From Silene latifolia (lineage: Eukaryota; Streptophyta; Magnoliopsida; Caryophyllales; Caryophyllaceae): a stretch of DNA of 64,000 bases. Positions 33,946 to 47,867 of this stretch are shown piece by piece. The stretch is from positions 35,154,217-35,218,216 of the forward strand of contig NC_133534.1 in NCBI RefSeq assembly GCF_048544455.1, given 5' to 3'. Each line of letters opens with the position of its first letter. Within the stretch, counting starts at the first letter, position 1. The notes under the pieces were generated by a model that saw nothing but the letters and a program-made list of their open reading frames with translations, searched no databases and was not told the DNA's origin. A program made the translations under genes and the position numbers.

Positions 33946-35482
33946 TCACTCCCATCCGCTGGAATACTGATTTTTATTCGCCCCGTCGGCACTCGTTCCT
34001 GGGCCTCCAGCTACATACTTGCTGAGGCTCCCCTTTCGGATTAGCTCTTCGATGGCGTTCCTTAGACGTCGACAGTTGTCAGTTTTATGGCCGGTGTGGC
34101 CGTGGTACTCGCAAATCTGGCTTGTGTCACCGTCCCCTCTCGCCTTGGAGGCCTTGCCCACTTCTGTCCATCATTCTAGCTTGGGGTAAAGACCTCGGCT
34201 GGAGAGGCGACCAGGGGGGTGAGACTGCTGTACCGCTTCTGGTTGTATGGTCCCGAACTCCCCCCGGCGCCCGCCGAGTGCTGTTTCCTATTAAATATCT
34301 CAGGCCGTGACCTATTCCCGTCACGGCGACCTTCACCTATGTTGTCCCAGCGGCTCTTCCTCTCTGGGTGCCCAGCTTCACTATGGCCTAGCCAGGTTTT
34401 GTGATAGTCTTCCACCTTTACGGCTCGGTCGGCCATCTTTCTGGCGGAGTCTAGGTTGAGGTCTTCGCACTTGATCAGCTCGTTTTTGAAGTCGCCTTTC
34501 GGGAGGCCTTTCATCAGCGCGAAGGCCGCCAGTTCGGTGTTCAGCTCACGGATCTGCTGAACCTTAGCGTCGAATCTTTTCACGTAGCTTCGGAGGGACT
34601 CGTCCTCCCCCTGTCGGATAGTTAGGAGATCTGATGTTTCCACGGCCCTTTTCTTGTTGCAAGCATACTGGGCTATGAAATTGTCTCTCAGGTCGGCATA
34701 ACAGTATACCGAGCCATTAGGTAGCCCCTTGTACCAACTCTGAGCCATCCTATGCAGGGTCGTTGGGAAGACTCGGCACCACACCTCATCAGGCTGCTCC
34801 CATACCGACATGTACGACTCGAAAGCCTCGGCATGGTCGGTTGGGTCGCTATCCCCTTTGTATGATAAGGGCGGCGGCTTGACTTAGTCGGCACGGGGAT
34901 CTCTAGGACATAGGTGCGAGGGGTGTCGACCACGTGTTGAATGACACGCGGCGATCGGCTCCTCGCAACCTTAGTCCGGCTTCTCTCCCTCTGGCGGGAA
35001 GGGCTTCTTGTCCGACTTTGGTGAGTCGGACTTCTTTCATTCCTTCGGGGCTGGCCTCGTTGTTGCCGCGGCGACGCTGTCCTCCCGCGAGTGGGGGAAG
35101 GACTCAGGTCTGCCACTGGCACCACGGGCTCTGCTGGCGTCCTAGAATGCCCAGCTCCTTGTATCGCTCCGGACAAGTTGTTCGGAGTCACTTTATGGGC
35201 CCTGGTCACTTGTGGATGCGCTGCCGTTACCGTCGTCGTGACAGGGGTAATCGGCGTACTACCCATCAGGTCCAGGAATAGCTTTAATTTGGCCGCATCG
35301 ACCATATGTCCCATGACGGTGACTTGGTCGGTAGGCAGCGGTGTTTCTGGCTCTTTCGGCATCCTGAACATCACCGGCTCAGTGACTCGGCCGGTGGGGG
35401 ACTGCTCGATCTCAGAATTACGGAACGTGTCATCCTGGAAGAATGCAGTTCCTTCAATCACAGTTTCTTGTTGCTTTGACAT
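33946..35482 (-). pseudogene. gag region of the Retand-like element
   Basis: It starts MSKQQETVIEG and carries an Arg/Ser/Pro-rich stretch and a Retrotrans_gag-type core (HRMAQSWYKGLPNGSV, DLLTIRQGEDESLRSYVKRF). Near its end lies a zinc-knuckle-like CEYHGHTGHKTDNC segment. Broken in a few places. Confidence 0.88.
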
Positions 35483-35566
35483 CTTCTTAGCTCGCTGAAT
35501 GGTTTTTTTTTTTTTTTTGATGTAGGTGACTAGCTTTTAGTATCTCTCCCCACAGACGGCGCCAAT

Positions 35567-36125
35567 TGTTCCGGGTGTAATTCCGGAGCAGGATTGTGAC
35601 CACTTGAGCTTGTGGTATGATGTCGTTGCTTGTCTCTTCCTTTCACTCTTTCCTGTCAAGATGAACAAACTGAGGGCTCGGCTTGGGGCCGAACGTACTC
35701 ACTCCGACGCTCAAGTCAGTAAATTTAGAGAGATAAGTTGTATGTTAACTTGGCAAAGTATATTGTAGAGAGATAAGGGAGTTTATACCAGATTTTCAGT
35801 CAGTTTCTCAATGAGAGATGTGGAGTATTTATAGACTTTCACCTTTTGTCACGTAGTGGCTAAGTGGCATAGCAGGTGGAAAGACTGTCTTACCCTCGGC
35901 CAAGGGACCCATGACAGGCCGGCAGGCCTGGTTGACTCCATGCCGAGGGGACTGGATGTGAGTACGCGGATATGCTTCTCGGCCGGCTAGCTGCCGAGCC
36001 GAGACCCAAGCGACAGGCCGACAGGCTTCGTCGGTTAGGTCGCTTTTCCTTTAACTTGTTGTCTTTTGGCTTTGACCTTGCTCAATATGTTGACTCGGTC
36101 AGCGGGTGCAGAATATGCCCCATCA
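35567..36125 (-). repeat. 5' LTR of the Retand-like element
   Basis: 559 bases; the counterpart of 25524-26085. The primer-binding-type site lies just left of it on the minus strand. Confidence 0.93.
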
Positions 36126-36801
<676 letters not shown>

Positions 36802-37393
36802 CAGCTAGCATATCATAATATAATTTTTCCCCTTCCAACAATTACAACAATATCAATATGTAAACAATTCACCTCAATATATCACCCTCCATATCATACA
36901 ATAACATACACAGATCATATACGAGAGTTGAGTAGCATTAATCCCTACTTGGCAAGCAATATCCAATTATGTAATCCGAGCTAATCAACTAGTACCACTA
37001 TTCAATAAAACCGTCACCTAGCAATTATAATTATAATTACTACTTGAACTAATCACAAAATAATTAAACTAACTATTCATTAACTATGTTAATTATATTA
37101 TTACGCAAATTAATATTTATAAACCCGTATCAAACTAAAACCAAACCCAGACAACCCATTAAACCCGTCACCAAACCCGTCAACACAAAACCCACAACAC
37201 TCTTACCAAACACGGGTTGAACCCGTGTCCAGCCAACCCTCCAAAACCCGACAAACACCATACTACCACGACCCACAACAGCCCGCCCCACCGTGGTCAG
37301 CCACCCAACACCAATGTAGGCCCCACCAGACACCAACCCCGCCCTCCATCAACTCTAGCCACCACGACAAACACCCTCGCCCTAAATCCCACC

Positions 37394-39968
37394 ATGTACG
37401 GACAGACTTGTCAAAACGTTTAATACCTGGATATTTTGGGACCCGCAAAGGAACTTTGAGATGCGTGATAAGACCTTGTGCTAGACGAGAGGCCACACGG
37501 GAGTGAATTATAACTATAAAGTGGACCGAGTATAACCTATACTAGACTTAGTGGAGTTGTTATAATGTCCACCTATAGAAGGGTCGTCTTAAAACTTTCA
37601 TAACTTGAGATATAGACATGGTATTGATGTGATTCCAATTTAAGGTGATAGCTTGTTCTCTTACGATTCCAACGGTAGGTCACATGCCCAAAATGACCAA
37701 GAAACGAGTGAAATATGATTGTTTTACGAAAACTGGTCATTGCTAAGAACTGCGTTGCACTCGATCGAGTGAGTAACACTCAACCGACACTCGACCGAGT
37801 GAGTGACACTCAACCGAGTGGACTCGTCACTCGATCTAGTGGCACTGAATCAGAACACGGGATAAGGAAATCTTATCCCCTTATCCTCATTCATTCTAAA
37901 TTCTTCCTTCTCACTCTAAATGCTCTCCTTTCTCTCTAAAACCCTCATAAACACTCTTACATGGGATTCAAGCTTACTTTCATGGATTTGTCATCCTTTT
38001 TCTTCCTCCCTAAACATTTGTAAGTTAAGATCTATCCTTCTTCTGATTGATCATGTGTATTTGAAGGGAGCACAATAGGACACTTATTTACCTCCTCCTG
38101 ATTCCAATTGGAACTGGAGGAATATTTGTCGTGTGAAAGATTTACTGGAAGGTGGTTATCAGAACAGCTCCTGGATAGCTACCCCTGGTGGTTATTCAGT
38201 AGGTGCTGGGTACCAATGGTTGCAGGGATCACACCCCCCTGTCCATTGGTATAAAGACGTTTGGGATACTTGGATTTTGCCAAAACACTCATTCATTGGC
38301 TGGTTGATTCAGAAGAAGGCTTTACACACTCGGGCTAAACTTTACCAGCTGGGATTATGCATGTCTGATAGATGTGTTATTTGTGAAGTTGGGGTGGAAA
38401 GTCATGAGCATCTCTTTGGTGACTGTGTTTATAGTACTCAGGTTATTGCTTGTATTGAGCAGTGGCTCTGTCTTCGTCTTAATGGTCTTCTTACTCATTA
38501 TTCGAAGCTGCAGAGGAAGACTTGTAGAATGGTAAGGATGGCTGTGTACTACATGCTGTGGACTGAGCGAAACAAATGCAGGCTGGAATTACAACTTAGC
38601 AGGCCTGAGCATCTGGTAACAACTCTTAAGAAGCAGCTGCATTATAGAATTGTACGTAATGTACCTTCTGTTATGCAGCCAACTGATTGTGCTTGGATTA
38701 GTCTATTGTCCATTCAATGTAATTTGTGTACTTAGCTTTACCAGAGAATTGAAATAGGTGCTGATTGTAATATCGTTTGGATGTTTTCATTAATATATAA
38801 AAGCTCACATGTTACCAAAAAAAAAAAGATCTACCCTTCTTTAATTAGTTTAAACCATTAACTTTTGGGGGTTTTGTGTTGGGTAATTAATTAGTAATTA
38901 GTATATGTAATATGGGTAATTAGTGAGTAGTAGTACTAAGGGATTTTGTAGTTTATAATAGTGTAGGATGTATTTATGATAGTATTACATGATTTGTATA
39001 GGATTAAGACGGTCTTGCGAGACGGAATCGTGTGGGATTCGAGTTGCTTGTGAAGAATGCTAAAAGGTAGGTTTATCCTACTCGGTTTCAATACTTTATG
39101 TGCATATTTGTGTGTCTTGCATCATCAATTTTATGTATGAGTAAATTGGGATAACATGGCGGTATTTGAGGAAGTTTTATCCCTGATATGTTGGGATTGA
39201 GTTCATGATGAGTCATATAATTGGTGTTGTGTTGTATTTTCCATGTATGGTCATTGTTGTGTTGTGTAGGAGATCATTGGTGGTGTTACTTGGTTATTGA
39301 GGAGACGTAAGACGGTCTTGAGTCACCTCTTGGAGCTTCCCACTCCAAGAGGGATGTGCACATTAATGGCTTGAGTTAAGGAGGGACTCGTGTGGTTGAG
39401 ACACGACGTCTGGCTGGGGATCCGGTTGGTTTTCGGACCCGGTACGTCTGGGCGTGTCCCGGTACCTATTTGTGGTTGTTGGTATGTCTGGGCGTGTCCC
39501 GGTACCAGTGTGGTTGTCGGTATGTCTCCCGGTACCGTGGTGGTTGTTGATAGTACCTCATTCATATTATTGACATATTGCATATTTACCTATCATGTTG
39601 TGTCGTATGTGTAATTATTGAAACTAACGTGTTTTGTGTTTGTGTAATTGTCACCTATTTATCGGGTGGCCCGTTTCGATCCATATGATATTTCCGATCA
39701 TATGGGGAGCAGGTTAATTACAGGTTGTATTGATGTCACGTGGAAGACGGGACGAGCCTTGGACTTGGAGCCGAATGTCATTTCATTAGAAGAGTATAGT
39801 AGTCAGGAGTTTTATCTTTTATTTCATTTAATCTATTATGGTTACGTAATCCACTAAATACTTTATTTATATTAAAGGTTTCTTGATTGTAACTTTAATT
39901 ACCGCCTCGGAAAACCGAGATGGTAACATCTCTGAATTTCCTTGTCCGGGAAATAAGGGGGTGTTACA
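37394..39968 (+). mobile_element. LTR piece (plus), ending GGGGTGTTACA
   Basis: The right end GGAAATAAGGGGGTGTTACA has the same type of 3' terminus as the surrounding minus-strand element but points the other way. Shared features include GGGGAGCAG and ACCGAGATGGTAAC blocks. Interior short repeats include CACTCGACCGAGTGAG (37750-37840) and CCCGGTACC repeats (39440-39540). The left border is approximate and no coding domain is seen. It is interrupted by an L1 fragment at 38043. Probably a solo LTR; a fossil. Confidence 0.5.
38043..38826 (+). mobile_element. 5'-truncated L1 LINE with target duplication
   Basis: It is flanked by 15-base duplications AGATCTATCCTTCTT (38028-38042) and AGATCTACCCTTCTT (38827-38841), and ends in an A-run. 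The open frame 38133-38735 encodes the C-terminal part after the reverse transcriptase: FIGWLIQKKALHTRAKL, the zinc-binding-like CVICEVGVESHEHLFGDC and YYMLWTERNKCRLELQ. Reverse transcriptase and endonuclease are absent. This is a typical dead-on-arrival L1 insert about 780 bases long. Confidence 0.88.
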
Positions 39969-40162
39969 AAACCCCTCAACCCTTTACAAACAACAACCTG
40001 ACACCACCTCATTACGACACCACACCACATCTGGCCACCACCTTCATCACCACTGACTCACGGTGGTTCTAGGGGTGGTCACCTCAACCTCTCGACCCAA
40101 CTACACGAGCCACGACCATCAACTGCAGACGATTACATGCCAACACCAGCAACTTCCCCTGT

Positions 40163-42588
40163 TGTGGATAGCGGGGGCCCACGGGGGCGCTTGGGAGGAA
40201 AAGAGAAACAAGCGTTTGCATTTTTGTATGGAGTCGCCACCAATTTTTATGGGAAATTGGAACCGTTCGAATACCTCGTGTCATGTCAAGACACAAAGTA
40301 GAGACATGAACACTAAGCAATCGTTACCCTTAGCATTCTATGTCTAGAATGACTCTCGTGGATGCCAATGAACACGGGTGTTCACAGATATCTGGAGTAA
40401 GGGGTGAGGGTACGTATTAGGAAGCTTTTTTGATCGAACACCTAATCCCGCCCGCCTCGATAGCGGCCTCTACTAATGATTAGGGAAGTTATTCGTACTT
40501 GATATATCGTCGGTTGTATGCATGCAATGCAACATCCAAGTTTTAATCCTAGCATGTGAAGAATTAACTAAGTCGGTTGACACGTAATTAGCAAACAATT
40601 GGGCCGAAGTAGGATTTAATGTTGATTACATGTGAGAACATACAAACAATAAAAGAAATACAATAATTATGAATTACAATAATGAAAATTACATTAATTA
40701 CAAAGGAATAGGCGATTTATGTCGAAAATACCTTTAAAATGGATAATTTGAGAAAAAGAATAAAAGAATAAATCGACGAACAAAACAGAAGGTGATAATA
40801 CGGATAATAATCAATTATACGTAGACTAAATAAACTAGGTCAAGGCAAAAACGGAGTTCAGGGACAGAATTCAACCCGGAACAGGCGCAGCAGAGATGCG
40901 TCTTTTGGAATAGGCGCAACAGATGTTGCGTCTGTTCCTGACCTGAATTCTGGCTGTGAAGCCGGAATTGCGCGTTGTTAGTATTCATTGGTGAATTTAA
41001 AGATTGATTAAAATTATTTACTCGGATGAAAGTGATTAGTAGGTTATTTAACATATGATTGGGTCATAAAAACGATAAAACATGAATAAGACGGAATTAA
41101 ACGAATTAATATAAGATGGATTAATTACAGGAGTGAAAAATATTAACAAACTAAACAAATTAAATCAATTGATTAAGTTAGATATGACGGATTAATGACG
41201 AATATGCGATGAATACGACGAAAGACAGATGAGAACTATATCAAAGACGAATTCCAGAAACTCAATATTGATGAATTGAATCTCTATAACCCGGAATTGA
41301 ATTTAATGGCGAAAATCCGCAAATATTGGATTATTTGGGATTTAAGTCGGATTTGTGATGATTAAAACATATTAATGATGATGATTATAATATACATGTG
41401 AATTATATGCTATCATGATGAAGAATTAACAAACAAACGAAAACATATAGACACGACGAATTACAGTGGACGGACGAAGAAGAAAGGAAGCAGGAACTGC
41501 GGCAGCCTCACGAAGAGGCGCAGCAGGTACTGCGCTCCTTCGAAGAGGCGCAGCAGTTGCTGCGTCCTTTCTCGACGGTTATCTACTGAAAATCCGTAAA
41601 AAGAGGTTTTAAAGCATGGTTTTAGAAATCGGTTTTAATGGTATTTTCGACATAAACCTTACATTTGATGATACAATAATTAAAATACAATAAATAAAAG
41701 AGAGATTACACCCTCAGACTTACATGTTGACGAAACGAGAAGGACTAAGATATCGATTAGTGATGCTCGACGCGAATGCAAAGAAAGTGCCCTCGTAAGA
41801 GGAAAACGATTAAGTTAATTAAGTTGATTGATGTGTAGTTGGTCAAATTGGTCGGTCATGCAAACGAGGCTGGTACTCAGAAGGATCCGAGCTTACGTGG
41901 TCGAAAGTTCAAGCACGTAGACGCCAAAAAGTAAGAACGAAGTCTAGAATGCAAAGGGAGAAGAGAAGGGCGGACACTCGCGTGAGAAATATGAGGAGCG
42001 AAGGCTCCTATTTATACTAATCACGTGGAGGAATTAGGGTTTCGGAGACTCTTTGGAAGTGAATCTCGGAAAGATATGAAAAAGATACGAGAAATACGCG
42101 AGAAAAGGGCACTGGGAAGAGGCGCGCAGAAGAATCGCGTCTCTTGGAAGAGGCGCAGCACTTTTTGCGTCTGTTCCAAAGGGGTTTCCTCCTGCGGAAG
42201 AAAGATTTCCGTGTTTGAGTTATGGTAGGACGGAAATAATTCGGTTTTCCTTAATATCTTATGTGAATATTACGGGAAATTGTTTACCAAAAGATAAAAT
42301 TTATGAAATATGGAATAGAAATATCCAGAACATTCCAGAACATTCTGACTCGGGATTTAACGGTTATCAGAAAATGAAGACGATTTTAGGCCCGGACTCC
42401 GAATGTACTCTAATTACTGTCAAAACGACCGTATCGGCACGTAGATGACAACTAAGAGGTAGACATTAATATTTGAGCAATCACTTGACGATAATCTTAC
42501 GAATTGTCACAAATCGTTCCGCGTACCAAACATGCGGCCCAATCATCACCGGGTGGTTTGCGAGAGGTGCAAAAATGAGGTATCTACA
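40163..42588. mobile_element. solo LTR, 2.4 kb
   Basis: It begins TGTGGATAGCGGGGGCCC, ends AATGAGGTATCTACA, and is flanked by the 5-base duplication CCTGT (40158-40162 and 42589-42593). GGAGTCGCCACCAATTTTTA near its start resembles LTRs of large plant LTR elements. Motifs like GAGGCGCAGCAGTTGCTGCG recur (40870-40950, 41510-41570, 42120-42170). No coding sequence. The lineage is not decided. Confidence 0.82.
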
Positions 42589-42593
42589 CCTGT

Positions 42594-43097
42594 TTCGCGT
42601 TTTTCGGCCAACTACCATACCAACCGCCACCCTTGATGACCCACAACCACCCAAGACAGTCGACCCTTCACCCAGATGCCAACCCTAGTCTCGGTCAGGT
42701 TTGGGTCACTCGAAACAAGGGTAAAAAACCCATATAACCCATGATACAAACACAACCAACCACCAACGAAAAACCCTAATAACAGCCCCCTTCCCGCTGG
42801 TCAATAGTGGGTCCGGTCACACCCTGCTGGTCCACGGTCATGGTCACGGTCTTAGTTAGTCATACGGTGGTCTAGTTTACGAGTTATAACGATTACAAAA
42901 TCAATACATTATTTTATAAGACGGTCTTAACTTGAGACGATAATTAAATCTAATTCCCCTTCTTTTTTCTTCTATATCGCCTCCCTTATGAATTATTCAG
43001 ATTTTTATGAAGAATAAGGTCAATATAATAGGCTTATGTCTCCTATTTATAGTAGTTGGGTAGGTCACATAGAAAGGTATCAGGAAACTATATTATA

Positions 43098-43098
<1 letters not shown>
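42594..43098. other. remnant of the minus-strand LTR-type element
   Basis: CCACAACCACCCAAG-type, C- and A-rich sequence like 37150-37390, then AT-rich DNA. It is part of the element at 24751-43514. No gene. Confidence 0.5.
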
Positions 43099-43350
<252 letters not shown>

Positions 43351-43813
43351 CATAAATACTCGGCCCAACTCGTCTTCCCGACTCGTCCATTTTTTTTATT
43401 ATTAGTTACCAACTTACCATCTTATTTTCAATTATTAATATAAATGTTTTTAATTAATTATTCGAATTACATAAATTATTATTATAAATACTTATCAAAT
43501 TATGAGGTATTAGATGAACCCATTGAACCCATAATGAGTGAGGTTGCGTTTCAATCTTCCACAACCATTTAACAGCCTGGACTTTGTTCCAGCTTAAGAT
43601 TTCCTTGATATCAAAGCCGCCTTCATCTTTAGAGCGACATAAAGCAGACCATTTTTGGTCGAGGAGCTTCCTGCCATCATTTTCAATACCCCGCATAAGA
43701 TTCTTACATAGTTGGGCAATCCTCTTAGCAACACCTTTAGGCAATATGACACAAGCCCCCCAGAAATTATATATTCCAAAGAGCACTGAATTTACATATA
43801 TAGTTGCTTGTAA

Positions 43814-44446
<633 letters not shown>

Positions 44447-44625
44447 TCAGCTCCAATCAGCTTACTTTAATTCACTCTATTTATTGATTCGATTGGCTCA
44501 AACTTCATTGATTCGATTTAAACTCACTCATTTCGATTCGATTAAAGCTTAGCTCTATTGATTGACTTAGTTCATTCCAACTCTAAAAAGTCAGAAAGAA
44601 CAGGGTCTAAAGGCAAAAAAATCTG

Positions 44626-44830
44626 CATTTACTAAAGGAAATCAGGAGATAAAAACAAGGACCATTATTTCATTAATCAGCTTTTGATGTTCGTACAACT
44701 GTTGGCAAGGCAACTAAATAAATTATTCAATGAAGTGTGCTCTCCAATGATAACTGCTCCTTCTGGCACATCTGCATTGTAATAATGAGCAAATGTCAGG
44801 ACGTAAAGAATCAAGATGCTCTTATATTAA
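44626..44830 (-). pseudogene. second broken copy of the MUCI70-like last exon
   Basis: It matches 60250-60345 and 60628-60715 with most of the coding sequence deleted in between (GGCAAGGCAACTAAATAAAT joins the two ends). The stop region AATCAGCTTTTGATG and the acceptor region are both recognisable. No function is expected. Confidence 0.82.
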
Positions 44831-45069
44831 CACAAATTCTCATATTAGGCGCTCCCACACACATATTTCAATAAGTGCGTTCCATTTAACATTTTAACCA
44901 TTGGTTAAATCACAAATGATTTCATATCTTACGAATTAATTTGCACTTGGAATTTTATTCATGGTATCAGTAGGTTATTCTAACAACAGAGACATAGACT
45001 CCTAGAGCAAAGCATATTTGCCATCATTCCTTGACCAACATTCATTCCTAATACACAAGTTATGAGAGA

Positions 45070-45116
45070 ATCCCACATCACAAAATTAAACTAGTATGAA
45101 GTAGATGTAGGTATAA
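45070..45116 (+). promoter_or_regulatory. U1 promoter (copy 6)
   Basis: ATCCCACATCA (45070-45080) is a USE with one mismatch; GTATAA (45111-45116) is the TATA box. The gap is 30 bases, polymerase II type. Confidence 0.9.
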
Positions 45117-45142
45117 GTAATGAGCCACCAACAATTAACAAA

Positions 45143-45306
45143 CTACTTACCTGGATGGGGTTAATGTGTGATCAAGAAGACTCATAACCTAGGATTGTGA
45201 TATCCATTGCACTACGGAGAAGCGCATGCTTAAGATCTCCCCGATGTGGGAGAGTCTACATCATAATTTGTTCTAGTGGGGGAATGCGTTCGCGCAGCCC
45301 CCGCAC
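45143..45306 (+). ncRNA. U1: U1 snRNA, copy 6 (plus subtype)
   Basis: 164 bases beginning CTACTTACCTGGATGGGGTT. The splice-site pairing stretch is intact. It has GATCAAGAAG in loop I, ATTGCAC in loop II, the Sm site ATAATTTGT and the 3' stem GCGTTCGCGCAGCCCC. It differs from copies 1 and 3 by scattered bases (AATGTGTGATC in the loop I stem; GATATCCATTGC). The 3' flank CA-N7-AGTTATA is close to the plant 3' box. Promoter elements are good. The loop I stem change (GTG for GGG) might weaken U1-70K binding, so function is likely but not sure. Confidence 0.9.
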
Positions 45307-47630
45307 AATAAGAAGTTATATTTTTTGTGTGTTTTCTTTTTAAACCGCATCGAAATTGTATATTTGATTTTGTTCTTACCCAACCAGACCGAATAGGGCT
45401 TCAAAGAAATTGTATCGTATACATGAAAATTCGTGTAGTTAAACCGTATTACCATATCGTTTTCGTTAACATTGAATTGGACTTACAGGTTTTATAATCT
45501 TGCACGTCAATGTCACCATATCATCAAGACATTCAGAAGGTAATATTTGTTGGGGAAAAATTATTGTGTCCTCTCGGAAGACCGTACTCCTTATACTTAA
45601 GCCATTATAATAAGGGTACTGCTTTATATCACCCAAGTTTTACTACATATCGCCCAAATTTAACACAAAATTTCCACTTTTGCCCCTATTGATTTCTTCC
45701 TCCCTGACAACTATCTTTAATTTTAAAATCTTCATTACACCTCTAAGAATTTTTTGGATAATTGGGGTTATTTAGCAAACTAATTAGGAATTTAGGGTCC
45801 ATTTCAAACTATTTTGGTCCAATGGGTCACGACAAAAAAAATGCGTCGTTAGCTACAGTAATAATCCGTCGCAAACAATTCCGTCGCTAAAGGGACATTT
45901 GCGACGAAGTAGGTAGTCACAAAGTTTTTAGCTACGGAATTTGCGATAGAGTTTATTTCTGCGACAGAATTTTAAAGTAACAAGTTTTTTTTCTTTTGTT
46001 TTTAACTTATACTTCCTATCAAGTTCATTTTTCACACACACATTTGCAAATAGACCCTTATAATCCCTCTTTATATCAAGTTTTTTCTTATACAGCAAAA
46101 TGAAAGAACACTTATAAATATATGGAATGAGTGTAAAAACTAAGGTCCGTCGCAAATCCGCCGCAAAAAATAAAATCCGTCGCAAATTCCATCGCAAAAA
46201 TATAATCAGTCGCAAAATTAAAGTCCGTCGCAAAGTCCGTCACAAAAAAAATAGTTCATCACAAATTCCGTCACAAAATTAAAGTCTGTCACAAATTCCA
46301 TCGCAAAAAATATAAGTCATCGCAAAATCCATCGCAAATTCCACCGCAATGTTTTGGCGCCAAACACCCGCCAAATTATTTTGTCGCAAGTTCTATCGCA
46401 AATACAAGTTCCCTCGCAATTTTCATCACAAATGTCATTTTTGCGATAGTTTTTTTGTTTCCGTCGCATAGTGCTCTCGCAAAGAGCCTTTTTTTTTTGT
46501 AGTGGGTCCACGTCATCACTTATTATTATTTTTCCAGTTTTTATAAAAATCCGCTAAAGTTCCAAGCAGCTTATATGTGTACACTTTCCAACAGCTAATA
46601 TAATTTTAGAAGGAAAAAAAAAACAAATGAAACTGCCCAACTTCTTGGCGGCTTTTTAAGTTTTGCATAATTGACTTCAATACCACAAGCATGCTGCAGC
46701 TTTTAGAAAATAGAAAGAGGATACGCCGTTTAGTTTCCTAGAGGTTTTACTATATCAGTACAAACAAACACACATTACACAAACTTAAAATGATACAGAT
46801 ATAAGCCACTAAGGAACTCAGCGGCTTCAGCTAAAATCTGGAAAAAAAAAAAGTAAACCGATGACGTGGACCTATTCACCCCAAATAGTTTAAAATCAAC
46901 CCTAAAAGTCTAATTAATTTGCTAAATAACACTATTTAGCCAAAAAGTTCGACCCCTAACGTATATATGATGATTAAGATCAATGAAATGAAATTGCCCA
47001 GTTCAGCTAGAATGATATCAATTCATATTAAAAAAGATCTAACTTTTCAGTAAAAAATTATGCATAAAGAAATCCACTCCATCTTCTCTTCAAGAAATCC
47101 AGAAATTAGCAAATTGAATTTTTTCTTTTTCCCTGTTCATTTTATCTTTGTTTATTTTTGGTTTATTTTATTTGTTTCTTTAGTCTTCTAATCAAATGGT
47201 AATCCCAGCTCGTATAACAAAGGATGATGCCTTTTGTACTTGTTGTAGATGTGGTTATGGTAGGATTGTACTGATTGTCTACAATAGGACATTCATCGGT
47301 TGCCAAAGCGCTCTTGCTCCGTAATTTTCTTATTTAAATGGTGATGTGTTTTCATTGCTTAATGCTAAATGATAAAAAGTACAATAGTTCACGAACTAGC
47401 AACAAAATTGTACTCGTAAATATTTTGGCAACATTGGGTGGTGCTTACCATCTTTCATGCCCCGTTCTACAAAGTGTGTAGACCCATATTATTGTAAGTA
47501 GGAAAATTGAAATAATGTATTAAATTTATCTTCTAACTTATAAATAGTGCCTCTAAAACAAACGTATACAATTCAATGGAACTGAGCAAATATATGTAGT
47601 CAATATAGCTAACAATTTTATGCTTAAGTT
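45307..47630. other. unit C spacer, host of a CACTA element
   Basis: Non-coding. 45340-45820 and 46505-47215 are paralogous to 49920-50770 and 54440-54720 plus 56045-57130. The conserved block after U1 recurs at 47218-47345. No gene seen outside the inserted CACTA element. Confidence 0.6.
45828..46504. mobile_element. nonautonomous CACTA (En/Spm-type) element
   Basis: The left end CACGACAAAAAAAATGCGTC and the inverted right end CACTACAAAAAAAAAAGGCT are CACTA-type termini, with 3-base duplication GGT (45825-45827 and 46505-46507). About 15-20 copies of GTCGCAAA or close variants, in both orientations, are the subterminal repeats expected for transposase binding. The paralogous sites at 50124 and 56250 are empty. 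No coding capacity; 677 bases. Confidence 0.9.
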
Positions 47631-47794
47631 GGATAGGGGCCGCGCGAACGCAGGCCCCCACTATAACAAATAATGACGTAGACTCTCCCACATTGTGGAG
47701 ATCTTAGGCGTGTGCATCTTCAAAGTGCAATGAGGACCACATGTCTAGGCCATGGACCTCCTTGATAGACCATTGACCCCGTCCAGGTAAGTAC
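47631..47794 (-). ncRNA. U1: U1 snRNA, copy 7 (alpha subtype)
   Basis: On the minus strand it starts GTACTTACCTGGACGGGGTC, so splice-site pairing is intact. Stem-loop I reads GGTCTATCAAGGAGGTCC: the first loop base of GATCAAGAAG is T, and an A is G. Both lie in the U1-70K binding loop, so protein binding may be reduced (inference). ATTGCAC, ATTATTTGTT and the 3' stem are present. The downstream CAACTTAAGCATAA resembles the plant 3' box. It has a perfect USE and a good TATA box. It is very similar to copy 8 at 51.3 kb. Confidence 0.9.
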
Positions 47795-47817
47795 TTAACA
47801 ATGATGTTTTGTTTTGG

Positions 47818-47867
47818 TTTTATACCTTCTGTACCGAGTTATCTATTGTTCTCGTCCGATGTGGGAT
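47818..47867 (-). promoter_or_regulatory. U1 promoter (copy 7)
   Basis: On the minus strand, ATCCCACATCG (47857-47867) is a perfect USE and GGTATAAA (47818-47825) is the TATA box; 31 bases lie between them. Confidence 0.92.

Larger units (their letters stand above)
25524..36125 (-). mobile_element. Ty3 LTR retrotransposon, Tat lineage, Retand-like
   Basis: A 10.6-kb element with two LTRs of about 560 bases (25524-26085 and 35567-36125), TG...CA ends and target duplication ATAAT on both sides. On the minus strand a primer-binding-type site TGGCGCCGTCTGTGGGG follows the 5' LTR. Then come a gag region (35482-33946) and a protease-RT-RNase H-integrase region (33430-30051). Between pol and the 3' LTR lies an opposite-strand reading region (26674-29270), a hallmark of Tat/Retand-type elements. 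The coding parts are broken in roughly ten or more places, so it is a fossil. The LTRs differ by about six substitutions and two short indels by eye, which suggests insertion within about the last million years. Confidence 0.92.
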
